A DNA stretch of 64,000 nt, from positions 496,001-560,000 of the forward strand of contig NZ_FNPZ01000003.1 of the NCBI RefSeq assembly GCF_900107435.1, written 5' to 3'. Positions 17,068-27,733 of the stretch are shown here, one piece after another. How positions within the stretch are numbered: the first letter of the stretch is position 1; the number at the start of each line of letters is the position of its first letter. The notes under the pieces are model-generated. The model worked only from the letters and a program-made list of their open reading frames with translations. It ran no database searches and was not told where the DNA came from. A program made the translations under genes and the position numbers. The stretch comes from Herbiconiux ginsengi (GTDB lineage: Bacteria > Actinomycetota > Actinomycetes > Actinomycetales > Microbacteriaceae).

Positions 17068-19323
17068 ATGCGGGCGCCGCGCATGATCGACCACGTCGAT
17101 CCCTTCATCGGAACCGAGCCCACGGCGCTGCCCGCGCCGACAGGTCTCGCGGCGACCTGGTGGTGGCCGAAACCGCAGATCGGCAACACGCATCCGGGGG
17201 CCACGCATCCGCTCGGCATGGTGTCGGCCTGCGCCTACTCGGGCGCCTACCCGACGGGCTACGGCCGCTACGACCTCAGCCTCGAGGGCGTGCCGCCGAC
17301 GATCTACGACGCGCAGCTGGCGTCAGGGTTCACGCACTTCCAGCAGTCGGGAACCGGCGCGATCCGCAAGTACTACAACTACTTCCGGGTGACGCCGATG
17401 GTGGAGCCGCTGGATGTGCTGGGCCGCACCTGGGCGCTCACCGAGGAGGAGGCGTCGCCCGGCTATTACACGGCCACCCTCGACTCGGGCATCTCCGCCG
17501 AGATCACGGTGGGGCCGAAGAGCGCCGTGCACCGCTACACCTTCCCGCGGCACCAGAACGCCCGCATCGTGATCGACTTCTCGCTCGGCGGCCTGGCGAT
17601 CCCTTACGGGTCGACCATCCCGCTGCGGGCGCACCTCGAGACCATCGAGCCCGGTGTCGCGAGCGGTGTGGTGGTGGCCGAGGGTGCGCCGATCGCCGTG
17701 CACGTGGAGTGCGACGCCCCGCACTGGCGGCAGATGCTCTGGTACGACCGGCGGCTGATGCCGGGCGGCACGCGGCTCGACTTCGACCACATCCGGCCCA
17801 CCACCCTGCGGCCGTTCGGCCTGATGTGGGCGGGCCCCAGCGAGCCCGGTCAGACGATCGAGTTGCGGATCGGGTTCTCGCTGCGGGGCGTCGAGCAGGC
17901 CGAGCGCAACCTGCGCGCCGACTGCGGGCCGGGGCCGGCGCGCTTCGATTCGCGGCGCGAGCGCACGCAGAAGACCTGGCGCAAGCACCTCAAGACCATC
18001 ACCGTCGACACCCCGTCGCCCGAACGCAAGACCGTGTTCTCCACGGCGCTCTACCACTCGCTCATCAAGCCCTCGCTCGCGCCCTCCGAGAGCCCGTTCT
18101 GGCCGAGCGAGGGCCCCTTCGCCTTCGACATCGCGACGATGTGGGACATCTACCGCACCCAGCTGCCCCTGCTCACCGCGATCCAGCCCGAGAAGGCCGT
18201 CGAGCTCGCGAATGCGCTGCTCACCATCTGCGAGGAGGAGGGCAACTTCCCGATCGGCTACCGGATGGCGCGCGGCAGCGACCGCTTCTCGCGCCAGGGC
18301 AGCGCCCTCGCGCACACCTTCCTCGCCGACCTCTGCCAGCTCGGGGTGTCCGGCATCGACTGGGACTGGGCGCTCGTGCACATGAGCGACGACCTGCGCC
18401 GCACCTACGGCGAGGAGTACCTGCTGCGGGGGGAGGCGCATCCGATCACGCACACCCTCGACATCGCGTTCGGCTACTGGTGCACCGCCCAGGTGGCGCG
18501 GCACGTGGGCGACCGGGCGCTCGCCACGCAGTTCGAGGCGCTCGCCGCGCGCTGGGTGAACGCCTACGACCCGTCGACCGGATTGCTCAAGGATTCCACC
18601 TACTACGAGGGCAGTCGCCACAACTACTCGTTCCGCCTGCAGCACGACATGGCGGGGCGGATCGAGGTGAGCGGCGGGCGCGAACGGTTCGTCGCGCACC
18701 TGGATGCATTCTTCGGCTTCGGTGCGCCTCCCGTGCGCCAACTCGGCATCGCGCCCGGGGTCGCCGAACTGGTCGCGGGCTACGAGCTCGGCCGCTTCGA
18801 GGGCCTCAACAACGAGCCCGACATGGATGCGCCCTGGGCCTATCACTACGCCGGCCGCCCCGACCGCACGGCCGAGGTGGTGCACAACGCGGTGCACCAG
18901 CAGTTCGGCACCGGGCGGGGCGGACTGCCGGGCAACGACGACTCGGGCGGACTCAGCTCGTGGTTCGTCTGGGCGTCGCTCGGGCTGTTCCCCGTCGCGG
19001 GCCAGAACCTCGTGCTGGTGAACGCGCCGTCGTTCCGGGCCGCGGAGATCGCGGTGGGCGGGGGGACGTTCTCGGTGCGCACCTCCGGGTTCCGCGAACC
19101 CGTCGCCGGCGGGCCGGTGCAGTACGTGCAGGCGGCGGCCCTCAACGGGCATCCGCTCGACCGAAGCTGGCTGACCGGCGCCGAGTTCCACGGCGGCGGA
19201 GAGTTGCTGCTCGAACTCGGCCCGGAGCCGAGCGACTGGGGTACGCGACTCGTGCCGCCCTCCTCGTCCACCGCATCATCATTCACGACAGCCACGACCC
19301 TCACGACAGGAGAGACCCCATGA
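17068..19323 (+). CDS. GH92 alpha-1,2-mannosidase family glycoside hydrolase
   Basis: A 751-residue calcium-dependent exo-alpha-mannosidase family protein. Family markers: VDPFIGTE at the N-terminus, NTHPGATHPLGMV, the GHxxF-like SGFTHFQQSGTG, FDIATMWDIYRTQLPL, FEGLNNEPDMDAPWAYHY and the catalytic GLPGNDDSGGLSSW near residues 625-640. No signal peptide is seen, so it is predicted cytoplasmic. Starts at 17068 or 17083; neither has a strong ribosome site. It overlaps the downstream glycosyltransferase by ATGA, implying coupled translation and a joint role in mannoside turnover or synthesis. Linkage specificity is inferred. Confidence 0.9.
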   Translation: MRAPRMIDHVDPFIGTEPTALPAPTGLAATWWWPKPQIGNTHPGATHPLGMVSACAYSGAYPTGYGRYDLSLEGVPPTIYDAQLASGFTHFQQSGTGAIRKYYNYFRVTPMVEPLDVLGRTWALTEEEASPGYYTATLDSGISAEITVGPKSAVHRYTFPRHQNARIVIDFSLGGLAIPYGSTIPLRAHLETIEPGVASGVVVAEGAPIAVHVECDAPHWRQMLWYDRRLMPGGTRLDFDHIRPTTLRPFGLMWAGPSEPGQTIELRIGFSLRGVEQAERNLRADCGPGPARFDSRRERTQKTWRKHLKTITVDTPSPERKTVFSTALYHSLIKPSLAPSESPFWPSEGPFAFDIATMWDIYRTQLPLLTAIQPEKAVELANALLTICEEEGNFPIGYRMARGSDRFSRQGSALAHTFLADLCQLGVSGIDWDWALVHMSDDLRRTYGEEYLLRGEAHPITHTLDIAFGYWCTAQVARHVGDRALATQFEALAARWVNAYDPSTGLLKDSTYYEGSRHNYSFRLQHDMAGRIEVSGGRERFVAHLDAFFGFGAPPVRQLGIAPGVAELVAGYELGRFEGLNNEPDMDAPWAYHYAGRPDRTAEVVHNAVHQQFGTGRGGLPGNDDSGGLSSWFVWASLGLFPVAGQNLVLVNAPSFRAAEIAVGGGTFSVRTSGFREPVAGGPVQYVQAAALNGHPLDRSWLTGAEFHGGGELLLELGPEPSDWGTRLVPPSSSTASSFTTATTLTTGETP

Positions 19324-20615
19324 ACGCGATCCGCAACCGCCTCGTCATCGTCGTTCGCGCCGATCCGGTGATCTGCGGCCACTCCGTGGAGGGCCGCAAC
19401 CTCGCCGAGACGGCACTCACCCGCGGTTTCGACGAGGTGCGCATCGTCACCTGGCCGATCGAGCGCCTCGAAGCCGCCGGTCTGCCCCTCAAACCGCTCG
19501 ATTCGGTGCTGCCCTACAGTCCAGGCATCATCGTCGAGCGCCCGGCGCCGGTCGGCGACTACAAGGTGCCGGACGGACGCTACCTCGCGGGCATCACCGG
19601 CCGCCTGGTGGAGCTCTTCACCGACGGTGTGCCCACAGTGGCCCTGTCGCTCTACCTCTCACCCCACACCATCGCCGTGGCCGACGCCGTGCGCGCGGCC
19701 TGGGGCACGGGCCTGCCGGTGAACGTCACCACCATCGCCGAGGCGGTGGGATCGGACGTCACCAACGTCGTGCGCACCGCCGTGGAGGAGGGGCGACTGG
19801 GCGCGGCCGCGCACATCCTCTCGTCGTACCTGTCGCAAGACCACTGCGTCGCGGTCTCGGAGTACACCCGCGACCTCATCATCTCGGAGGCGGCCCGCGT
19901 CGACGAGCAGCACGGCACCCGCTTCGCCGAGCAGTGCCGGGAACGCATCGCGGTGTCCTACCCGGCCATCGACGCGGCAGCCTACCTCGACCTCGATCCG
20001 GGCACCACGGATGCGCTGCTCCAGGCCCGGGGATTGTCGCGTGACGGCTACCTCCTCTTCCTTTCCCGGCTGACGGATGCGAAGGGGGTCGACGACTTGA
20101 TCGCCGGCTTCGAACGCAGCGCGCTCTCCCGCTCGTCGGACATGCCCCTGGTGATCGCGGGCCGGGGCCCGCAAGCCGACGCGCTCCGCGACCTGGCCGC
20201 GCGCTCGCCGCTGGCGTCGCGCATCCGTTTTCTCGACGACGTCGGAGACGCCGAGAAGCCGCACCTGATGGCGGGCTGCGCCGCCTTCGTGCTGCCGTCG
20301 AAGCCGCGCCCGGAGTTCGTGGAGACCTTCGGCATCGCCCTGGCGGAGAAGATGCTCGCGGGTGGCGGCCCGGTCATCACGACGCTCACGGGCGGCATCG
20401 GGGAGGCCATCGGCGACCACGCCCTGGTGGTGCCGGTGAACGACCCCGACGCGATCGCGGCGGCGATCGACGAGGCGGTGCTCCACACGACCCCCGCCGC
20501 TCGCGCCGCGGCGGCCGACGCCGCTCGCGCGTACGCCCTCCAGTTCGACCGTCACGCGGTCTTCGACAAGCTCTTCGCCTCGGTCGCGCTCGCAGAACCG
20601 GTGCCCCAGTCCTGA
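19320..20615 (+). CDS. Glycosyltransferase family 4 protein
   Basis: A 431-residue GT-B fold retaining glycosyltransferase. The C-terminal half has the GT4 pattern: YLLFLSRLTDAKGVDDLI, PLVIAGRGPQADAL, and the nucleotide-sugar motif EFVETFGIALAEKMLAGG with two Glu residues eight apart. The N-terminal half (VICGHSVEGRNLAETAL) is a Rossmann-like acceptor domain. Its ATG at 19320 overlaps the stop of the GH92 gene, so the two are translated together. Donor is probably a GDP- or UDP-sugar; mannose is a guess from the partner enzyme. A strong hairpin follows the stop. Confidence 0.86.
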   Translation: MNAIRNRLVIVVRADPVICGHSVEGRNLAETALTRGFDEVRIVTWPIERLEAAGLPLKPLDSVLPYSPGIIVERPAPVGDYKVPDGRYLAGITGRLVELFTDGVPTVALSLYLSPHTIAVADAVRAAWGTGLPVNVTTIAEAVGSDVTNVVRTAVEEGRLGAAAHILSSYLSQDHCVAVSEYTRDLIISEAARVDEQHGTRFAEQCRERIAVSYPAIDAAAYLDLDPGTTDALLQARGLSRDGYLLFLSRLTDAKGVDDLIAGFERSALSRSSDMPLVIAGRGPQADALRDLAARSPLASRIRFLDDVGDAEKPHLMAGCAAFVLPSKPRPEFVETFGIALAEKMLAGGGPVITTLTGGIGEAIGDHALVVPVNDPDAIAAAIDEAVLHTTPAARAAAADAARAYALQFDRHAVFDKLFASVALAEPVPQS

Positions 20616-20631
20616 GGCCGTCGTCTCTCGT

Positions 20632-20701
20632 CGTTTCGGGAGGAGGAGAGCAGAACCTCGGCCGTATTCGGCCTCGGTTCGCTTCTCCTCCTCCCGAAAC
20701 G
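20632..20701. terminator. Long bidirectional hairpin terminator
   Basis: Arms CGTTTCGGGAGGAGGAGA and TCTCCTCCTCCCGAAACG pair over 18 bases without mismatch, followed by a few imperfect pairs and an inner GGCCG-TATT-CGGCC hairpin. It sits between the convergent GT4 and DHA2 genes and can terminate both. Confidence 0.85.
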
Positions 20702-20730
20702 CGGCCTCGGCGCTGATCGGCACCGAGTGC

Positions 20731-23077
<2,347 letters not shown>

Positions 23078-23085
23078 GCCCAAAT

Positions 23086-23119
23086 ACTTTCACACTGCGA
23101 AAACTTTCGCAATGAGAAA
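23086..23119. promoter_or_regulatory. Tandem 17-bp operators for the TetR-exporter operon
   Basis: Two adjacent 17-base units, ACTTTCACACTGCGAAA and ACTTTCGCAATGAGAAA, each built as TTTC-N7-GAAA, sit directly upstream of the TetR start. Head-to-tail paired palindromes of this size are typical of QacR/TetR sites. Binding is inferred. Confidence 0.65.
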
Positions 23120-23137
23120 GTTTGCGCGACACGCGGG

Positions 23138-24697
23138 TCACTCCCGCTCGGTGTGCAGGCGCAGTTCCTCGTGGTCGAGATCGCCCTGCACACGCAGGAA
23201 CACCAGGTCGTCGATGCGCCCCGACGCACGGAGCTGCTCGATGGCGTGGCGCTTGCGGCTGATCGCCGTGAGCAGCAGGGCTCGCACCGCGGCATCGGCC
23301 TCCCGGTCGGTGAGATCGCCCGCTTTCGCAAGAGTCTCGTCGATCCGCTCGCGCACGATCCGCTGCGCCTCCGGCGAGGCGCCTGCCGCAGCGGCATCGG
23401 CGTCGAGGTGGTCGAGTGCCTCGTGTGCCATGGTCGTCACGGCCAGCCGGTACTCCTCCGACGATCCGTCGTCGTGGGGCAGGTGCGCCCGCTTCAGGAT
23501 CAGGGGCATGGCCGCCCCCTGGCCGACGAGCAGCAGCACGATGACGCCGAAGGTGACGGCGACGAGCAGTTGGCGGTCGGGGAAGCCCATGCCGTCGGCG
23601 ATCAGCGCCGGCACCGAGAGGGCCGCGGCCAATGAGACGGCGCCGCGGAATCCGCCGCCGATGAGGATGGCGCGGATGCGGAACGGCACCCGCCGATCGC
23701 GCTGCGAGGGCCGGCGATCGAGCAGCCGGATGGCCGGAGCCATCGCGACGACCCAGAGGAATCGCACGGCGAAAATGGCGACGGTGACGGCGAGGGTCAG
23801 CAGGAGCACGCTGAGCCAGCCGTCGGTCGCGTAGGTCTCGACCACACTGTGGGCCTGGAGGCCGATCAGTACGAAGAGCGCTCCGTTGATGACGTAGCTG
23901 GCCACTCGCCAGAAGTCGAAGGAGAGCGTGCGGGCATTCGCCGACACGACTCGTGGCAGGAGGAGGCTGAGCAGGAGTCCTCCGGCCACGACGGCGACGA
24001 CACCCGACCCGTGTGCCATCTCCGCCGGTAGGTAGAGCACGAACGGCGTGATGACCGAGACCGTGGCGGCGAGCGACGGTGTTCGGGCGATGCGCCGGAG
24101 CAGATAGAGGGCGTAGCCGGCGGCGAGGCCCAGCGCCACACCGATCACCACGGCCCAGACGAAGCTGAGCGAGATCTCGCCGATCGACGGATCGCGCCCG
24201 GCCACCACCGCGGCCACGGCGACGGAGTAGAGGGCGAGGGCGCTGGCGTCGTTGACGAGACTCTCGCCGCGGAGCATGGTGTCGATGCGCCTCGGCAGGC
24301 GAGGGGCCATGGCCGAGACGGCCGTGGCATCCGTCGGCGAGAGCACGGCGCCGAGCACCAGGGCCACCGGGAAGGCGAGCCCCATGAGAGTGCCGATGCC
24401 GGCCACGGCAGCGGCGGTGACGAAGACGAGGCCGATGCTGAGCAAGGAGATGACCCGCAGGTCGAACCGGAAGCCGTGCACCGAGATGTTGAGCGACTCC
24501 CAGTAGAGCAGGGCCGGCAAGAAGATGTAGAGCACGATGTCGGGCGGGAGGGCGACTTCGGGAACACCCGGCACGAAGCTGACGATGATGCCGACGGCGA
24601 GCCAGGCCCAGGGCGCCGGCACGCGGAGATAGCGGTTCGCCAGGCCACCGGCCAGCACCGTGAGGCCCAGCACGACGGCGACTTCGAGTCCCTCCAT
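23138..24697 (-). CDS. CPA1-family sodium/proton antiporter
   Basis: A 519-residue monovalent cation/proton antiporter with 12-13 membrane helices. ALLYWESLNISV and the ion-path motif LGAVLSPTDATAVSAM (Asp in the PTDA loop) followed by GESLVNDASALALYSVA, with the conserved ND pair, identify the CPA1/NhaP family. A cytoplasmic C-terminal domain of about 110 residues follows the last helix and is largely helical and acidic. ATG 24697 begins the first membrane helix. The gene ends 55 bases before the TetR start. Na+ or K+ preference cannot be told. Confidence 0.9.
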   Translation of the reverse strand: MEGLEVAVVLGLTVLAGGLANRYLRVPAPWAWLAVGIIVSFVPGVPEVALPPDIVLYIFLPALLYWESLNISVHGFRFDLRVISLLSIGLVFVTAAAVAGIGTLMGLAFPVALVLGAVLSPTDATAVSAMAPRLPRRIDTMLRGESLVNDASALALYSVAVAAVVAGRDPSIGEISLSFVWAVVIGVALGLAAGYALYLLRRIARTPSLAATVSVITPFVLYLPAEMAHGSGVVAVVAGGLLLSLLLPRVVSANARTLSFDFWRVASYVINGALFVLIGLQAHSVVETYATDGWLSVLLLTLAVTVAIFAVRFLWVVAMAPAIRLLDRRPSQRDRRVPFRIRAILIGGGFRGAVSLAAALSVPALIADGMGFPDRQLLVAVTFGVIVLLLVGQGAAMPLILKRAHLPHDDGSSEEYRLAVTTMAHEALDHLDADAAAAGASPEAQRIVRERIDETLAKAGDLTDREADAAVRALLLTAISRKRHAIEQLRASGRIDDLVFLRVQGDLDHEELRLHTERE

Positions 24698-24757
24698 AGG
24701 CGACAGAATAGTGTCGCCGGGTGCGCGGGGCGGGAGCGATTCCGGCCCTCCGCCGCT

Positions 24758-24840
24758 GATGGCCCATCGCACGGCGCATCTGATGGCGCATCGCACGGCG
24801 CATCCGATGGTGCATCGCACGGCGCATCAGACGGTGCGCC
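24758..24840. repeat. 24-bp tandem repeat, about 3.4 copies
   Basis: Units begin at 24758, 24782 and 24806 and share GATGGNNCATCGCACGGCGC, followed by a partial unit. The array lies between the antiporter start and the endonuclease gene, and its last unit runs through the endonuclease stop codon. Each unit contains GATG...CATC inverted words. Confidence 0.8.
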
Positions 24841-26245
24841 GCTCGGTGTCGGGGCGTGATCCGGGCGCGCTCGTGAACCTCGACTCCGGCGCGAACGTTC
24901 GTCGTCGGGTGACGGGGATCGGAGTCTGGCTCGGGTCTCTCCACCGTGGGGGCACGATGTGCGGCACCCCGTGTCGCATGGTGAGCCGCCAGGCCGGTTT
25001 GTGGATGCGGGCATGGTGGAACCGGCAGAGCAGCACGCCGTTCTCGACATCCGTTCGCCCGGGTGGATGCGCCGGCGACCTCCACTCCTCAACGTGATGG
25101 GTCTCGCAACCGGATGGCGGCCGGTCGCAGCCCGGCCAGACGCATCCGCCGTCGCGGGCCGCGAGCGCGCGATTCTGGGCAGGACTGAACAGACGCCGGG
25201 CCTTGCCGTGATGCAGTACCTCGCCATGATGCCCGAACACGGTCACCACCTGGGGAGAATGGCACCGCAGCCGCTCGACGGTGGACATCGGCACCGGTTC
25301 ATCGATTCCGTCGATCCACCCCGGGCCGCGACCACTCTCGAGGTCGGCCACGCTGACGTGCACGTTCACGGTGGTGGTCGCCCCAGCCAGGTGAGGCATC
25401 TCGGGAGCGCCGGCCGCACGGGCGATGAGCCCGGTGGCGGCATCCGCCATCTTCTGCGGCAGAGTTCTGGGGTCAGCCGTGATCGTCTCCGTGACGAACT
25501 CGTCTTCCGACCGGAACCTCGGCGTCGTGCGCGGGCTGATCATGGCCTGAAGGGCACCGAGCCAGAGCGCGCCGTCTTCGGGCGGCAGGGCCAGTCGCCC
25601 GCGGTACATCCCGTCGGTGCTGCGGTTCAGGGTGAACGAACGGGCCTCCCGCTGCGCCTCGGCACGTGGTTCGAGGCCATCCGGGTCGAGCGATTCCCGG
25701 ATGCGCACGGCGAGCCGGGGCACGTCGTCCACGGTGAGCAGGGGGTTGCGGGCGGCCGCCACGAGGTGCTCTTCGGCCTCGGAGACCAGCACCGGGTCGG
25801 TGCCCCGTTTGACGAGGGCGGCGCATTCAGCGGTGATCACCGCCGCGCATTCGACGCCCACCTCGCCGCGCGACATCGCCTCGCGAACGAGCGGGAACGG
25901 ATCGGGCGCGACTCCGCCTCCGAGCAACTCGGCTCCGCGCATCCGCTCGCCCAGATCGAGCCTGGCCTTGGCCTCCCGGGTCGACGTTCTCGTGACGGCA
26001 GCGAGCAGTTTGGCCGGCGTGGAGAAGTTCTGCGATCGACTCAGGCCGTCTTCACCCAGCTCGGAGCGCGACCGAGCGCCGATCTCGCCGGCCACCCTCG
26101 TCTGCACCGCCCCCACGACCCTCGCCACCTGGTCGAACGCCGCGGCGAACGCGAGCAACGCCCCGTCGTCGAGCGCGGCCGCGGAGTCGCCCCAGGCGCT
26201 GAAGCGCGCGGCGATCTCGCGGAACTCTGACGGGGTGGGTTGCAT
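24827..26245 (-). CDS. DUF222-HNH endonuclease (Rep13E12-like)
   Basis: A 472-residue protein of the DUF222-HNH type abundant in actinobacteria, often in many copies per genome. DUF222 fills the first 330 residues. The HNH nuclease is near the C-terminus: CVWPGCDRPPSGCETHH, then NGVLLCRFHHARIH, with the zinc cysteines and the His-Asn-His set present. It should cut DNA, but no physiological role is settled; links to repetitive or mobile DNA are suggested for the family. ATG 26245 has no good ribosome site; GTG 26278 is an upstream option. A 24-bp tandem repeat covers its 3-prime end. Confidence 0.87.
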   Translation of the reverse strand: MQPTPSEFREIAARFSAWGDSAAALDDGALLAFAAAFDQVARVVGAVQTRVAGEIGARSRSELGEDGLSRSQNFSTPAKLLAAVTRTSTREAKARLDLGERMRGAELLGGGVAPDPFPLVREAMSRGEVGVECAAVITAECAALVKRGTDPVLVSEAEEHLVAAARNPLLTVDDVPRLAVRIRESLDPDGLEPRAEAQREARSFTLNRSTDGMYRGRLALPPEDGALWLGALQAMISPRTTPRFRSEDEFVTETITADPRTLPQKMADAATGLIARAAGAPEMPHLAGATTTVNVHVSVADLESGRGPGWIDGIDEPVPMSTVERLRCHSPQVVTVFGHHGEVLHHGKARRLFSPAQNRALAARDGGCVWPGCDRPPSGCETHHVEEWRSPAHPPGRTDVENGVLLCRFHHARIHKPAWRLTMRHGVPHIVPPRWRDPSQTPIPVTRRRTFAPESRFTSAPGSRPDTERRTV

Positions 26246-26311
26246 GGGAACAGTCAAACATGAGCCACTGACATTCACTCACTTTCGATCCTTGCGCCGG
26301 ATCGGCTGCGC

Positions 26312-26443
26312 TCAGACGCGCCTGTCCCGCTCGAACAGCCAGGTATTCCACTCGCCGAACTGCTCCACGGTCATCAGCTCGGCCCGATCGAGCAGCGCGA
26401 CCACCTCGCTCGTCGTTGCTCCGAGCCAGCTCTGCAGCGTCAT
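26312..26443 (-). CDS. Possible small protein, 43 aa (or 3-prime half of a frameshifted gene)
   Basis: The 43-codon frame begins MTLQSWLGATTSEVVALLDR and ends FGEWNTWLFERDRRV, with a protein-like mix of Trp, Leu and acidic residues. A second frame starts upstream at ATG 26543 (MNEHDDAKATAPASRVLHPL) and runs through the first in another phase. The two could be overlapping genes or one frameshifted gene. No family recognised; there is no good ribosome site for either. Confidence 0.3.
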   Translation of the reverse strand: MTLQSWLGATTSEVVALLDRAELMTVEQFGEWNTWLFERDRRV

Positions 26444-26767
26444 CGGCGGCCTGCGCGGAGACGGCCGTCACGAGCCCGATGAACAGCGGATGCAGCACCC
26501 TCGACGCGGGGGCCGTGGCCTTCGCGTCGTCGTGCTCGTTCATCCGGAGCCCCCGGTCGAGCGATGAATCGACTGCACGGGCGGGCGTATGCCGCTCGGG
26601 GAATGTGGTCGCCGGCATCGTCGGTGCGCGCTGGGATGGCGCGGCAGGCCCCCGTCGGGAGCTCGGGCCCGAGACGGGAGAGCGATCCTCGACGGCGCGG
26701 CCTTCGCGAGCGCCGAGGTCGTCGACGGTTGCTACCGTTGCCGGCGCGCATCGGCGCATCCCCGGCC
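26444..26767. other. Region without a confident gene
   Basis: Apart from the N-terminal frame starting at 26543 on the minus strand, I find no convincing gene, RNA or repeat here. Open frames in the 26550-26750 part look like compositional artefacts of high GC. Confidence 0.5.
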
Positions 26768-27433
<666 letters not shown>

Positions 27434-27437
<4 letters not shown>

Positions 27438-27733
27438 GCCCTCTCCACCGGGAGTCCGGCGGAGATCCAGGCACCGGTGCCTCCCTCGACATTGATCGCG
27501 TCGATGCCCTGGCCGGTGAGGAAGTCGGTCGCGCGAGCGCTGCGGCCCCCGGACTGGCAGATCACGAAGACGGTGGAGTGCCGGGGAACGGCGTCCAATC
27601 GATCGGCGAGCTGTGAGAGCGGGATGTTCACCCCGCCGGGAACGTGCCCGCCGGCATACTCGTCGGCTTCCCGCACATCGATGACGATGGGTGCGTTCTC
27701 GGTAGAGAGGGCGGTGACGGTGGTCGAATTCAT
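27434..27733 (-). CDS. Single-domain rhodanese (sulfurtransferase)
   Basis: A 99-residue minimal rhodanese with IVIDVREADEYAGGHVPGG and active loop VICQSGGRS (Cys59). It overlaps the CoA-disulfide reductase gene upstream and the second rhodanese downstream, each by four bases (ATGA), so three proteins are made in a coupled way. It probably accepts sulfane sulfur from the upstream fusion enzyme or from small persulfides. It and the 118-residue neighbour are related but clearly diverged, suggesting different partners. Confidence 0.9.

Noticed and set aside
24758-24840. Direct repeats considered as a CRISPR array
   Set aside because: The units are contiguous with no spacers; it is a simple tandem repeat and no cas genes are near.
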